Positions 54,264 to 62,746 of a DNA stretch of 64,000 bases are shown piece by piece. This stretch comes from Nitrosomonas sp. Nm84 (lineage in GTDB: Bacteria; Pseudomonadota; Gammaproteobacteria; Burkholderiales; Nitrosomonadaceae): assembly GCF_003201565.1 (NCBI RefSeq), contig NZ_QJJP01000004.1:62001-126000 (forward strand). Reading direction: 5' to 3'. Numbering within the stretch: the first letter of the stretch is position 1; each line of letters opens with the position of its first letter. The notes under the pieces were generated by a model. That model worked only from the letters and a program-made list of their open reading frames with translations. It was not told where the DNA came from and did no database searches. Both the position numbers and the translations under genes were made by a program.

Positions 54264-54468
54264 TGCAGCTCAATCTGAGGTATGCTGATTTTCATGGAGT
54301 CCCAGGTTTTATAGAATGGATGGATGAAATGGAGGAGGAACAGAGTGCTTCGTACCGAATAAAGCTAAGGTGTATAAAAAGTATGTTATTTTCTAGACAA
54401 AGTCGCGCACAGTCATGTCGAGCTTCTATAATATGCAAGGTTTTTACTCATTCTAACTATTTTTAATC

Positions 54469-55122
54469 ATGAATAATCACTTACTTTCTGATATTGCGGT
54501 TGATACTTGGGTGCAGGGCGGGCCGATTGCGTTAAATGATCTGATTGGTTCGGTGGTATTGGTCGAGGTTTTTCAGGTGAATTGCCCAGGTTGTTTTATC
54601 TATTCATTACCCAAAGCCGTTGGTTTGTATGAAAGATACCAGCAGCAGGGATTGGTTGTGATTGGCTTGGCGACTGCGTTTGAAGATTATGACAAAAATA
54701 CGCTCGAGAATTTGCAAAAATTAGTGACAACGGGCGAAGTGATTGGTGAAACGTTCAAGGCACTGAATCAACGTGGTTTATTATCGCAACGCAAATTGAC
54801 ATGGAAAATACCGTTTGCGGTCGGTATGGATCGTGTCGTGGCGGAAACTGAGCCAGTTACCGATGAACGAGTGCTGCGCTATGCGCGTGAGTTTCTTGCT
54901 GAATTCGATAAACTTGGCGATGAGCGAAAGAAATCTGCGCTGCAGCAAGTCAGGCATTATTTGGAGCAAAAATCCATGAAAGCTGAAACGTTCGAACGTT
55001 TTGCATTGCAGGGAACACCTTCTTGTATTTTGTTTGATCGCAAGGGGCAATTAAAAGATGTTTCATTTGGCCAAGTAGATTATAAACAGGCAATGGTTGA
55101 ACATTTTCTGGCAGAAAAATAG
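54469..55122 (+). CDS. Thioredoxin-fold redoxin (TlpA/AhpC-TSA type)
   Basis: A 217-residue protein with a thioredoxin fold and CPGC active site (Cys39 and Cys42 in QVNCPGCFIYSLP), a GTPSCILFDRKG strand with the cis-Pro (about 184) and a helical insertion of about 80 residues between them. There is no signal peptide, so the reaction would be cytoplasmic: reduction of a disulfide or peroxide. The extra Cys next to the cis-Pro is unusual. Promoter not identified. Confidence 0.83.
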   Translation: MNNHLLSDIAVDTWVQGGPIALNDLIGSVVLVEVFQVNCPGCFIYSLPKAVGLYERYQQQGLVVIGLATAFEDYDKNTLENLQKLVTTGEVIGETFKALNQRGLLSQRKLTWKIPFAVGMDRVVAETEPVTDERVLRYAREFLAEFDKLGDERKKSALQQVRHYLEQKSMKAETFERFALQGTPSCILFDRKGQLKDVSFGQVDYKQAMVEHFLAEK

Positions 55123-55270
55123 TTTAATCTGCGCACCAGAATCAAATTTACATCATCGAACGAAGCTTATGCAGTCAGCCAATGCACATAATGCGCTTAT
55201 GGCCAAGTACCTGATCATAAGCATATTATGTGCATTTTGAAAAAGATGCGGTTTGATTCGATTCGATGAA

Positions 55271-55921
55271 TTATGGGTTGGCATGAACGGTAGTCAATGT
55301 TTTTTCAAGCCAGTTTTCAAAAGCCTGGTGATTAGTTAAATCATAGTGCCAACACTGAAATCCTAATTTTTCCCCGGATTCGATATTTTGTAGCTGATCA
55401 TCAATATAAATCGTTAATGCCGGATCGAGCTGATACCTATCGATAGCGTATTGGTAGATGGCCAATTCCGGTTTCAGAATACCAACTTCGAATGACAGTA
55501 CTTTATGTTTAAAATACGAAAATTCCGGATAGGCTGCGAATATCCAAGGACAGTGGATCGCATTGATATTTGAAATCAAAATCAACGTATGGTTATTGCC
55601 GGTAAGCTGACGAACACAGCGCCACATTGGTTCATTAATAGTAAAAATTTGTTGCCAGGCGTGATAAAACTGTTCCGCTGTCGCATCACTTTGAAGAATC
55701 TGCAGTGCCCAGTTCGCATAGCTTGCCGCATCGACTGATCCGGCTTCTAGTGCGTCCTTTTGTTCAAGCACTTGTCGGATAAGCGGTTGATGGTTATTTA
55801 TTCTGGCAGGTATCAGCGTTGCCAATGATGATTTAAAATCGAAATCGAGTAAAACACGGCCAATGTCAAACAAAAATGTTCTAGGAAAAGCAGATAAGAT
55901 TGTTTGGTTGCTTGATGGCAT
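55271..55921 (-). CDS. HAD-superfamily hydrolase (YihX-like)
   Basis: A 216-residue class IA HAD enzyme: motif I FLFDIGRVLLDFD (Asp19; the second Asp is Gly, typical of the YihX/epoxide-hydrolase N-terminal type), motif II LILISNINA, motif III Lys in VGILKPELAIY and motif IV YIDDQLQN. It probably removes phosphate from small sugar or nucleotide phosphates. It follows the 6S RNA gene and its terminator on the same strand. Confidence 0.85.
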   Translation of the reverse strand: MPSSNQTILSAFPRTFLFDIGRVLLDFDFKSSLATLIPARINNHQPLIRQVLEQKDALEAGSVDAASYANWALQILQSDATAEQFYHAWQQIFTINEPMWRCVRQLTGNNHTLILISNINAIHCPWIFAAYPEFSYFKHKVLSFEVGILKPELAIYQYAIDRYQLDPALTIYIDDQLQNIESGEKLGFQCWHYDLTNHQAFENWLEKTLTTVHANP

Positions 55922-55949
55922 GGTGTGATTGTAAAAAATAGCAAGCCAA

Positions 55950-55991
55950 AAATTAAAAGGACAAGAGATGCTAATTTAACGTCTCTTGTCC
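55950..55991 (-). terminator. Intrinsic terminator of the 6S RNA gene
   Basis: On the minus strand GGACAAGAGA and TCTCTTGTCC (55982-55991 and 55959-55968) pair perfectly, then TTTTAATTTTT follows. It is placed right after the 6S RNA and before the HAD gene. Confidence 0.85.
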
Positions 55992-55995
55992 CGTA

Positions 55996-56180
55996 AAAGC
56001 TCCCCGCCTATGCCGTCAGACTATCATCTTGAACCATGGGTCCAAGGCGGCTGTTTCACGGACACATTGGGCACATCCAAAAAGGTGCGCACACCAGTAT
56101 CACTAAAGTCCACAGCCATTTTCTAACAATTGGTTCAAAGAATATAAGCCTTAAACGAACACCGCAGGGATTAACCTTAT
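55996..56180 (-). ncRNA. ssrS: 6S RNA
   Basis: The stretch downstream of zapA carries the 6S hallmark in its 3' half: TTGGACCCATGGTTCAAG followed by TGACGGCATAGGCGGGG, matching the E. coli 3' arm (CTTGAACC...GGTTCAAG... GCCTGCGGCGGCAT). The 5' half has CCCTGCGGTGTTCG, which can close the stem with the 3' GGCGGGG. Placement beside zapA is the conserved site in proteobacteria. 6S RNA binds sigma-70 RNA polymerase in stationary phase. The ends are approximate. Confidence 0.85.
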
Positions 56181-56191
56181 TACCAAAAACT

Positions 56192-56491
56192 CTAACTTTC
56201 TTTCTTGATCATTACTTCATCAACTTTCTTCTTCAACGATACAATTCTACGCTTAAATTCATCCATGTCAAAGCCGGTTCCATTACGCAGCATCAGCAGT
56301 TCGTGCGTAATACTTAACGCTGCAACAATGGCAACACGGTCAGAGTCAACAACCTTGCCTTCCGCTTTGATCTCCTGGATTTTTTTATCCAAATAAGCTG
56401 CAGCAAGTTGAATGTCTTCTCGCTCCTCATCAGGGCAGGTGACGTGAAAATCACGTCCCATAATATTGATATTCAGTGTTTTGCTATTCAT
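56192..56491 (-). CDS. zapA: Cell-division protein ZapA
   Basis: A 99-residue ZapA: TLNINIMGRDFHVTCPDEEREDIQLAAAYLDKKIQEIKAEG, then DRVAIVAALSITHELL and a C-terminal coiled coil. It binds and bundles FtsZ at mid-cell. Its first 8 bp overlap the end of the zapB-like gene; the 6S RNA follows. Confidence 0.93.
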   Translation of the reverse strand: MNSKTLNINIMGRDFHVTCPDEEREDIQLAAAYLDKKIQEIKAEGKVVDSDRVAIVAALSITHELLMLRNGTGFDMDEFKRRIVSLKKKVDEVMIKKES

Positions 56492-56681
56492 TGTCTGGCA
56501 TATTTAATAAAAGTGTTTCTAGTCGACCGACCGCTACGTGTATTTTTTCATTGAGTTCTTCATTCTGAGCGTGTGTGTCCGCGAGCTCTTTACGCAATTT
56601 ATTATTTTCTATGCAAGTATCCTGATACAAACGTAACAGCAGAAAAATTTTATCTTCAAGAGATTTTAGTTCTGTTTCCAT
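56484..56681 (-). CDS. ZapB-like small coiled-coil protein (TIGR02449 type)
   Basis: A 65-residue almost all-helical protein (METELKSLEDKIFLLLRLYQD, then NNKLRKELADTHAQNEELNEKI), with a heptad pattern and a short tail. It matches the TIGR02449 group found upstream of zapA, which is thought to work with the Z-ring like ZapB. ATG 56681 is used; a TTG at 56687 is possible. No strong ribosome binding site. Confidence 0.82.
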   Translation of the reverse strand: METELKSLEDKIFLLLRLYQDTCIENNKLRKELADTHAQNEELNEKIHVAVGRLETLLLNMPDNE

Positions 56682-56769
56682 GGACAAACTAAACCATTAC
56701 AGGTTAATTGGTGACCACATTCTATTTGTTCTATCCCTACCACAATACTCAGCGCGCTTTTACATGAGA

Positions 56770-57015
56770 TTACAATTTGCGATGTGTGCCATCGCAATAA
56801 GGCGCATTACTGGTTTTTTTGCAGGTACACAACCAAGCTGTTTTGTTTTCAGCGACACTAAATTTTTTGGGTGTGAATTCTGTATTTTTATGAGAACCAT
56901 CGCAAAAAGGCTGGGATTTACTTTGACCACAAGCGCACCAATAATAATCTTTTCCTGCTTCCAATTTAACTTCAATAGGTGAAAAAGTTTGTCCGGTGTT
57001 CGAAGATTCGCTCAT
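56770..57015 (-). CDS. CDGSH-type iron-sulfur protein with two motifs
   Basis: An 81-residue protein with two CDGSH [2Fe-2S] sites: WCACGQSKSQPFCDGSH and LCTCKKTSNAPYCDGTH, each with the three-Cys, one-His ligand set. Such double-site proteins are found across bacteria and probably transfer clusters or electrons. GGAG before ATG 57015 fixes the start; the frame opening at 57093 is not needed. It sits between zipA and the zapB-like gene. Confidence 0.92.
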   Translation of the reverse strand: MSESSNTGQTFSPIEVKLEAGKDYYWCACGQSKSQPFCDGSHKNTEFTPKKFSVAENKTAWLCTCKKTSNAPYCDGTHRKL

Positions 57016-57125
57016 TCTTATCTCCACGCCAAATTTAAAATTTTTGTCTATACGGTTTAATGACTTGCTCAAACCGTATTGTTGCATAATCAAGTATACC
57101 TAATTAATTGTATTTAAGAAATTTC

Positions 57126-58304
57126 TTATACAAATAGTCGTAAAGCACTCGGACTGCCGGCATGAATGTGATTCTTCTTCATTGCAGCTTGTATTTCAAT
57201 CAATTGTTGCTTGCTTTTTTGAATACCGCTGTCGCTCAGAGGTACACGATTATCATCAACCATAATACCGCCCAGCGTATTGGAAAAAATTTTTGCCAGA
57301 TGCGTCATTTGATCGAATACTCTTTCGCCATGGGCAACTCTTGGAACATCCAACAGGAAAGTGACACCATGCGTTGTCAACGATTTCATATTCTCGGGCA
57401 AGAACGGAGACGATTCATAATTGTTCAGGGTAAACAATATATTATTACTGTCATCACGATATTTGAATATGCCTTCCGATTCGAGTCTGAACCCGGAAGC
57501 TTCCGCTAACGCGCGAACCTTGGTTCCAACAAATGCGCCGTCATCTCTGCTAATGATATTAATACCGATCATGACATCCACTTCAGCACAGAATTTATCC
57601 AATATGACAGCTTTTTCATGCACACTGACAATATCAGGGCATTCGGCTATGGCATGTACTTGTGATGCAAAATCTTGTACCAAGTCCCGGAATTTGGATA
57701 AATTGACTTCACTGATGGAGCCGGATCGATCGGCAAGCTGAAGGCAACCCTTTAATTGTACGTAACCGTCACTATCGACATTGGTTTCGTTGGTGATTTC
57801 TTCCCAGGACTCATTTTTATGCCGTTGTCCCAGCCAACAAACAGGTTTTCCAAAATCAAATTTTCTTTGCAATAATTTAGCGATATACGTGTTGGCAATG
57901 ACTGATTCTGATTTGACATTGACGATATAGTTGGTGTTGCTGTCATAATCCAGCAATGGTGAAGTTGTGGGTGTGCTGGTCGAAGTATTGATCGGTGGAC
58001 TTTGTGCGATTGATGGCTTTTTAAATTCAGTGTGAGCAGCGGTTAAATCAGGCTGCGCAAATGTGTCGAACGACACGTCGGGAGTCGGAGTTTTATTGAA
58101 CTTCGGTTCGATCCTTTGCGCAATATCCTCAGAATCCTGCGTATCTAAAAGTATGTCACTATGCTCATGGTCAAATGCTGCTTGTACTTTACGGCGATAA
58201 CGTTGTTGTTGCAGCCAGTTGAAGATAACAACACCGACGATTACGATAATGCCGATGATGATCAGGCTTAACTGCAAGTCACTAATATTACTTAATATTT
58301 CCAT
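57126..58304 (-). CDS. zipA: Cell-division protein ZipA
   Basis: A 392-residue protein. An N-terminal membrane anchor (LQLSLIIIGIIVIVGVVIFNW, about 10-30) is followed by a basic stretch, a Pro/Thr/Ser-rich variable linker (about 60-135) and a C-terminal FtsZ-binding domain (about 245-375). ZipA tethers FtsZ to the membrane. AGGAGA precedes ATG 58304, deciding the start (the frame opens at 58370). It follows smc, as in other betaproteobacteria, but the usual next gene ligA is absent here. Confidence 0.85.
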   Translation of the reverse strand: MEILSNISDLQLSLIIIGIIVIVGVVIFNWLQQQRYRRKVQAAFDHEHSDILLDTQDSEDIAQRIEPKFNKTPTPDVSFDTFAQPDLTAAHTEFKKPSIAQSPPINTSTSTPTTSPLLDYDSNTNYIVNVKSESVIANTYIAKLLQRKFDFGKPVCWLGQRHKNESWEEITNETNVDSDGYVQLKGCLQLADRSGSISEVNLSKFRDLVQDFASQVHAIAECPDIVSVHEKAVILDKFCAEVDVMIGINIISRDDGAFVGTKVRALAEASGFRLESEGIFKYRDDSNNILFTLNNYESSPFLPENMKSLTTHGVTFLLDVPRVAHGERVFDQMTHLAKIFSNTLGGIMVDDNRVPLSDSGIQKSKQQLIEIQAAMKKNHIHAGSPSALRLFV

Positions 58305-58378
58305 GCTATCTCCTAAAAATACCTTGATATAAAGCACATCAATTAGATCATGCCAGCTTGATATGATCAATTACAAAT

Positions 58379-58523
58379 CTAGCACAGGCCGCTGGCAAGC
58401 TATCTGTGGTCGCTATGGCGTTAAAAATAAATAGGCTAAGAACAACATTGATCACGCATAAATTGCGCTTTCTCGCTTGTTTTTGCCTGGTATCAACGCC
58501 TTTGTTTTTCAATGGCCTGCTAG
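58379..58523 (-). mobile_element. MITE copy E, inserted at the smc stop codon
   Basis: The element at 58383-58519 (137 bp, reverse orientation) has ends CACAGGCCGCTGGCAAGC and GTTTTTCAATGGCCTG, the most diverged inverted repeats of the family. CTAG flanks both sides (58379-58382, 58520-58523). The right CTAG provides the TAG stop of smc on the minus strand (bases 58520-58522). Confidence 0.8.
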
Positions 58524-61500
58524 ACTGCAGGTTGTTTAATCCGTTTTCCCAGTTTGATCGCATCTGCGATATCTACAGCAACTATCCTGGATACACCTTG
58601 TTCTTGCATTGTAACCCCAATTAATTGCTGTGCCATCTCCATGGTGATTTTATTATGACTGATGAATAAGAATTGAGTTTGTTTCGACATATTTTTTACT
58701 AATTCACAAAAACGATTGGTATTGCTGTCGTCAAGCGGTGCATCCACTTCATCCAATAGGCAAAATGGCGCGGGATTAAGCCGAAATAATGAAAAGATGA
58801 GCGCTAGTGCGGTAAGGGCTTTTTCACCACCCGATAATAAATGAATGGAACTATTCTTTTTCCCGGGTGGTTGAGCCATCAGTAACAATCCGGCATCCAG
58901 AATCTTACCATCGCTCAACTCTAGTCGGGCTTGCCCACCTGCAAATATAACCGGAAAGATTTCGCTCAGATACCGGTTGACCAGATCAAAGGTTTCTTGC
59001 AGGCGTAATTGTGTTTCACGATCAATTTGTTGAATGACATTTTCCAAAGTGGCGACGGCTTCATTTAAGTCCTGTAGTTGATTCATCAAGTTGGACTGAC
59101 GTGTACGGGCAATGTCGAGTTCTTCCAATGCCGCGAGATTGACGGACCCCAGCGCCGTAGTTTCAGTGTTCAGTCGATTGATTTCTGATTGTAATGCCGC
59201 AATACTTTTTTTTCCTAACAGCGGTAAAAATAATTGGGTATCGACTTTGGCGTCATGGATCAATTCATCAAATTGGCTGATGGTGATATTTGCCGCTTGT
59301 TCTTTGAGTCGGGCTTGATTGATGGTGTCTCGTAATGAATATGTTTCTTGTTCGGATGTCAGGCGGGTATTTTCTATTTTCCGTAAATGGTGTGCAGTGT
59401 CTTCAACTTCCTGGCGTACTTGTACTATCGTTTGTTCAATCGATTTGCGCTGTATTCGCGCAGCTTCTAATTGATTATTCAGTGGGATTGGATTCAAGTT
59501 ATCTTTTTCTTTGAGCAGCCTGGTATGGTTTTCTGCCAGTATGTGTAAATCATCGTGAATGGCTTGTACAGTCTGCTCTATTTCATTGATTTTATTGTCA
59601 CATGTCTTTACATAAAATACCGCTTCCTGCATTTGCTTAGCGGATTGTTGCAGGCTTTGTCGTTGATTGGCGAGTGAGTGATTAGCAGCTTCCCATGAGA
59701 GCTGAGCTTGCTGTGTCAGTTGTTTCAGCACATCAATTTGCTCTAAGTTTTTTATTAATTTTGCTTGCGCGGATTGCTGCAGCGAGGTTTCGTTATCCAA
59801 CGCCTGCTTAATTTCAGCTAACTCGGAATTAATCTGATTGCTGCGATGAATCGTGCGTTCGTTAATTTGTGAAAGCTTGACGATTTCAAGCTGTAGTTCA
59901 TGTCGGTGCTGCTGTAATTGTTTGTTACGTTCACGCGATTGTTGAATGTCATCACTTAGCTTGGTATTGTGCTGTTTTGCGGTTTCCAGCAAGTCATGTT
60001 GATTGTGGAGCTGAGATTCATGCTGATTAATTTCTAGCTGCAGATTTTTTAATTCCTGCTGTCTCGATAACACGCCATGTAATTGGGAGTCAGGCGCATA
60101 AAAAGTGAGGCTGGTGCGCGTAATGATATGCCCCTGGCGCGTTACCAATGATTCACCAGCGCTTAACATGGGTTTTCTAGTGAGACCTTCCTGAATATTT
60201 TCTATCACATATACTTGGCATAGCCAATCTTCCAATACACGATGCACTTCGGGTTGGTTGATTGTGACATAGGTAAGTAGTTTTTCGCAGCCGAAGTGGG
60301 GTGGTATGGATTGTTGATCATCGGAGGATATCGCGGGTTGAGTTTTCTCAAAAATGGCCCATTTCCCTGATGGTAAGTCGTTTATCCAATTCTGAATGAA
60401 CGCAAGTTGATCAACTTCGATACTATTGAGTCGTTCGCGTAAAACTGCTTCCAAGGCATTTTCCCATTCGGATTGTATTTGCAGGTGTTGCCATAAGCGA
60501 GGTAAGCCATCCAGTTGATGCTTGCTGAGCCAAGTAGTTAGCTGCTGATTGCTTTCCAATTTTTGCTGTAGATTTTGCAATGCATGGAAGCGAGCCGTCG
60601 TCTGTGATAATGCATGTTGCAGTTGTTGAATTTTGCTTGTAATTTGTTGTTTGTACTGAATTGTAGCGGATAATTGATTTTCTATATCCTGATGCTTCAG
60701 GTTCTGTTCCTGCAAAGTACATTCGGTTTGATCCATTGCTGACTGTAATTCAGTTAACCTGGATGTTTCAACGGAGATAAGTTCGTTTTGCTCTTTTAAT
60801 AAACGGGAATAACGCGCCTCAAGCTGCTGGATATTTTTTGTGGCATGAGCGGAGTGACTATCTTCAAGCTGTCTGACTTGTTCGGTCATCAGAAGATCAC
60901 GCCGGCATTTGTCTAGCGCTTCCTGGCATCGATGAAAATCGGCTTCCACGATCGGCAGTTGTTGGCTGAGCACATCATTCTTAAGCATACTTTCTGCATG
61001 CGATGCTGTGGCTTGTGTTTTTTCCTGATGCCAGTTTAATAGACTTGCTTGCGCGGTCTCTTTTAGCTGATTGTTTTTTTGCAGTCGATTTTCAACCTCC
61101 TGAATTTGCTGTGTTAAGCGTTCGGCATTGTTCTTCAAATGATTGATTTCTTGTTCTACACGACCTATCTCGGCATTGACCGTATAAAGCTGCCCTTGTA
61201 CTTGCAGTAATTTGTCACTGATTTCATGTTCTTTTTCACGTGCTGTTTCATATTCTTTTTCAGCTTGATGTTGACTCGAGAGTGCAGCCTCTAATGCCGA
61301 TTCAAGCGCCTGAATTTCTTTTTCTGCGTGGGTGCGTTGATTGACTGCGTCGTTTCTCCGTTGCAGCCACAGCAGCGACTGTGCGGTATGCAATTTTTCT
61401 TGCAACGATTGATATTGCTGTGCAGTGTTTGCTTGAATTTGCAGGTGCTGTAGCTGCGTTTCCAGTTCCTGCGAGATATCCACTAAACGGGTTAGATTTT

Positions 61501-62065
61501 TGCGAGTCTCTATCAGATGTGAAAAAGTTTCCTGTCTTCTCTCGCGGTATTGAGAAATGCCTGCAGCTTCTTCCAGGAAACTTCTTAATTCTTGCGGTTT
61601 CGCTTCAATAATCCGTGAGATCATGCCTTGCTCAATAATGGCATAACCTCGACCGCCAACACCCGTTCCCAGAAAAAAATCGGCAATATCGCGTCGCCGT
61701 ACTTGCAGGTTATTGATGTAATAACTTGAGATACCATCGCGCTGGAGAACACGTTTAATCGCGATTTCGGAATAACTGGACCATTGCCCGGTGACCTTGC
61801 TCAAATGATTGTCAAAAACAATTTCGACACTTGCGCGACCGATTGCTTTGCGATGATCTGATCCGGCAAAAATAACATCCTGCATGGAATCACCACGCAA
61901 GGCAGAAGCCTTCGATTCGCCTAGAACCCATCGTACCGCGTCAATAATATTGGATTTTCCGCAGCCATTGGGGCCGACGATACCTACGAGATCTTGAGAA
62001 ACGGGAATTAGCGTTGGATCGACAAATGATTTGAAACCGGCAAGTTTAATATGAGCTAAGCGCAA
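58520..62065 (-). CDS. smc: Chromosome partition protein SMC
   Basis: A 1181-residue SMC: Walker A GPNGCGKSN (31-39) at the N-terminal head, long coiled coils, a hinge near 500-660, and the C-terminal head with LSGGEKALTALALIF and Walker B FCLLDEVDAPLDD. It compacts and segregates chromosomes. The chain ends KRIKQPAV at a TAG made by the target duplication of MITE E; the original end may have differed. It leads zipA on the same strand. Confidence 0.95.
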   Translation of the reverse strand: MRLAHIKLAGFKSFVDPTLIPVSQDLVGIVGPNGCGKSNIIDAVRWVLGESKASALRGDSMQDVIFAGSDHRKAIGRASVEIVFDNHLSKVTGQWSSYSEIAIKRVLQRDGISSYYINNLQVRRRDIADFFLGTGVGGRGYAIIEQGMISRIIEAKPQELRSFLEEAAGISQYRERRQETFSHLIETRKNLTRLVDISQELETQLQHLQIQANTAQQYQSLQEKLHTAQSLLWLQRRNDAVNQRTHAEKEIQALESALEAALSSQHQAEKEYETAREKEHEISDKLLQVQGQLYTVNAEIGRVEQEINHLKNNAERLTQQIQEVENRLQKNNQLKETAQASLLNWHQEKTQATASHAESMLKNDVLSQQLPIVEADFHRCQEALDKCRRDLLMTEQVRQLEDSHSAHATKNIQQLEARYSRLLKEQNELISVETSRLTELQSAMDQTECTLQEQNLKHQDIENQLSATIQYKQQITSKIQQLQHALSQTTARFHALQNLQQKLESNQQLTTWLSKHQLDGLPRLWQHLQIQSEWENALEAVLRERLNSIEVDQLAFIQNWINDLPSGKWAIFEKTQPAISSDDQQSIPPHFGCEKLLTYVTINQPEVHRVLEDWLCQVYVIENIQEGLTRKPMLSAGESLVTRQGHIITRTSLTFYAPDSQLHGVLSRQQELKNLQLEINQHESQLHNQHDLLETAKQHNTKLSDDIQQSRERNKQLQQHRHELQLEIVKLSQINERTIHRSNQINSELAEIKQALDNETSLQQSAQAKLIKNLEQIDVLKQLTQQAQLSWEAANHSLANQRQSLQQSAKQMQEAVFYVKTCDNKINEIEQTVQAIHDDLHILAENHTRLLKEKDNLNPIPLNNQLEAARIQRKSIEQTIVQVRQEVEDTAHHLRKIENTRLTSEQETYSLRDTINQARLKEQAANITISQFDELIHDAKVDTQLFLPLLGKKSIAALQSEINRLNTETTALGSVNLAALEELDIARTRQSNLMNQLQDLNEAVATLENVIQQIDRETQLRLQETFDLVNRYLSEIFPVIFAGGQARLELSDGKILDAGLLLMAQPPGKKNSSIHLLSGGEKALTALALIFSLFRLNPAPFCLLDEVDAPLDDSNTNRFCELVKNMSKQTQFLFISHNKITMEMAQQLIGVTMQEQGVSRIVAVDIADAIKLGKRIKQPAV

Positions 62066-62172
62066 TTTTTTGTTTATGAGATAAGACAGTTATAATAGGC
62101 GGTGTGTATGAGAGAACGATCAAACGATTATTGATTATTGTAACGGAATTAATTTAAACATGAGTGTGAAGA

Positions 62173-62592
62173 ATGACCAGTAAGCCTGAGAAAACGCTTG
62201 AAACATTTCCAAATCCCTATGCCGACAGAGATTATCATATTCATATGGAAATCCCTGAGTTTACCTGTTTGTGCCCGAAGACAGGGCAGCCTGATTTTGC
62301 AACCTTGGTTCTTGATTATATTCCAGAGAAAAAATGTATTGAGCTCAAAAGCCTGAAACTTTATATCTGGTCATACCGGAATGAAGGGGTATTTCATGAA
62401 GCGGTTACCAACAAAATTCTCGATGATCTCGTTGCTATTTTAAAACCAAGATATCTTCGCTTAATTGCGCGTTTTTATGTACGTGGTGGAATTTTTACCA
62501 ACGTTACAGTGGATTACCAAAAGAAAAATTGGCAACCGAAACAAACAGTTGTGCTGCAGGAGTTTAGTAGTCAATCGAATATTCGAAAATAA
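62173..62592 (+). CDS. queF: 7-cyano-7-deazaguanine reductase QueF
   Basis: A 139-residue short-type QueF that reduces preQ0 to preQ1 with NADPH, a step in making queuosine for tRNA. The active-site signature is [15 protein letters not shown], with the thioimide-forming Cys34 and Asp41, and [19 protein letters not shown] is the second conserved stretch. It is divergent from smc. No preQ1 riboswitch is seen upstream. A weak hairpin (TTTACTT/AAGTAAA near 62605) follows. Confidence 0.95.
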   Translation: MTSKPEKTLETFPNPYADRDYHIHMEIPEFTCLCPKTGQPDFATLVLDYIPEKKCIELKSLKLYIWSYRNEGVFHEAVTNKILDDLVAILKPRYLRLIARFYVRGGIFTNVTVDYQKKNWQPKQTVVLQEFSSQSNIRK

Positions 62593-62746
62593 TTATTGAT
62601 AATTTACTTTAAGTAAAAATTTTAATATATTGTTTTTAATCTATATTATTAAACTTGACATTTCTTGCCACATAAAAAAATAGTTTGCAAAAGTCAAAAA
62701 TTTATATATGCTGTCAACCAGTGTAAAGACAAATTAATCTATGTAA

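Noticed and set aside
15325..58523. A transposase gene inside the MITE family
   Set aside because: Copies are at most 143 bp with stops in all frames; they are non-autonomous.
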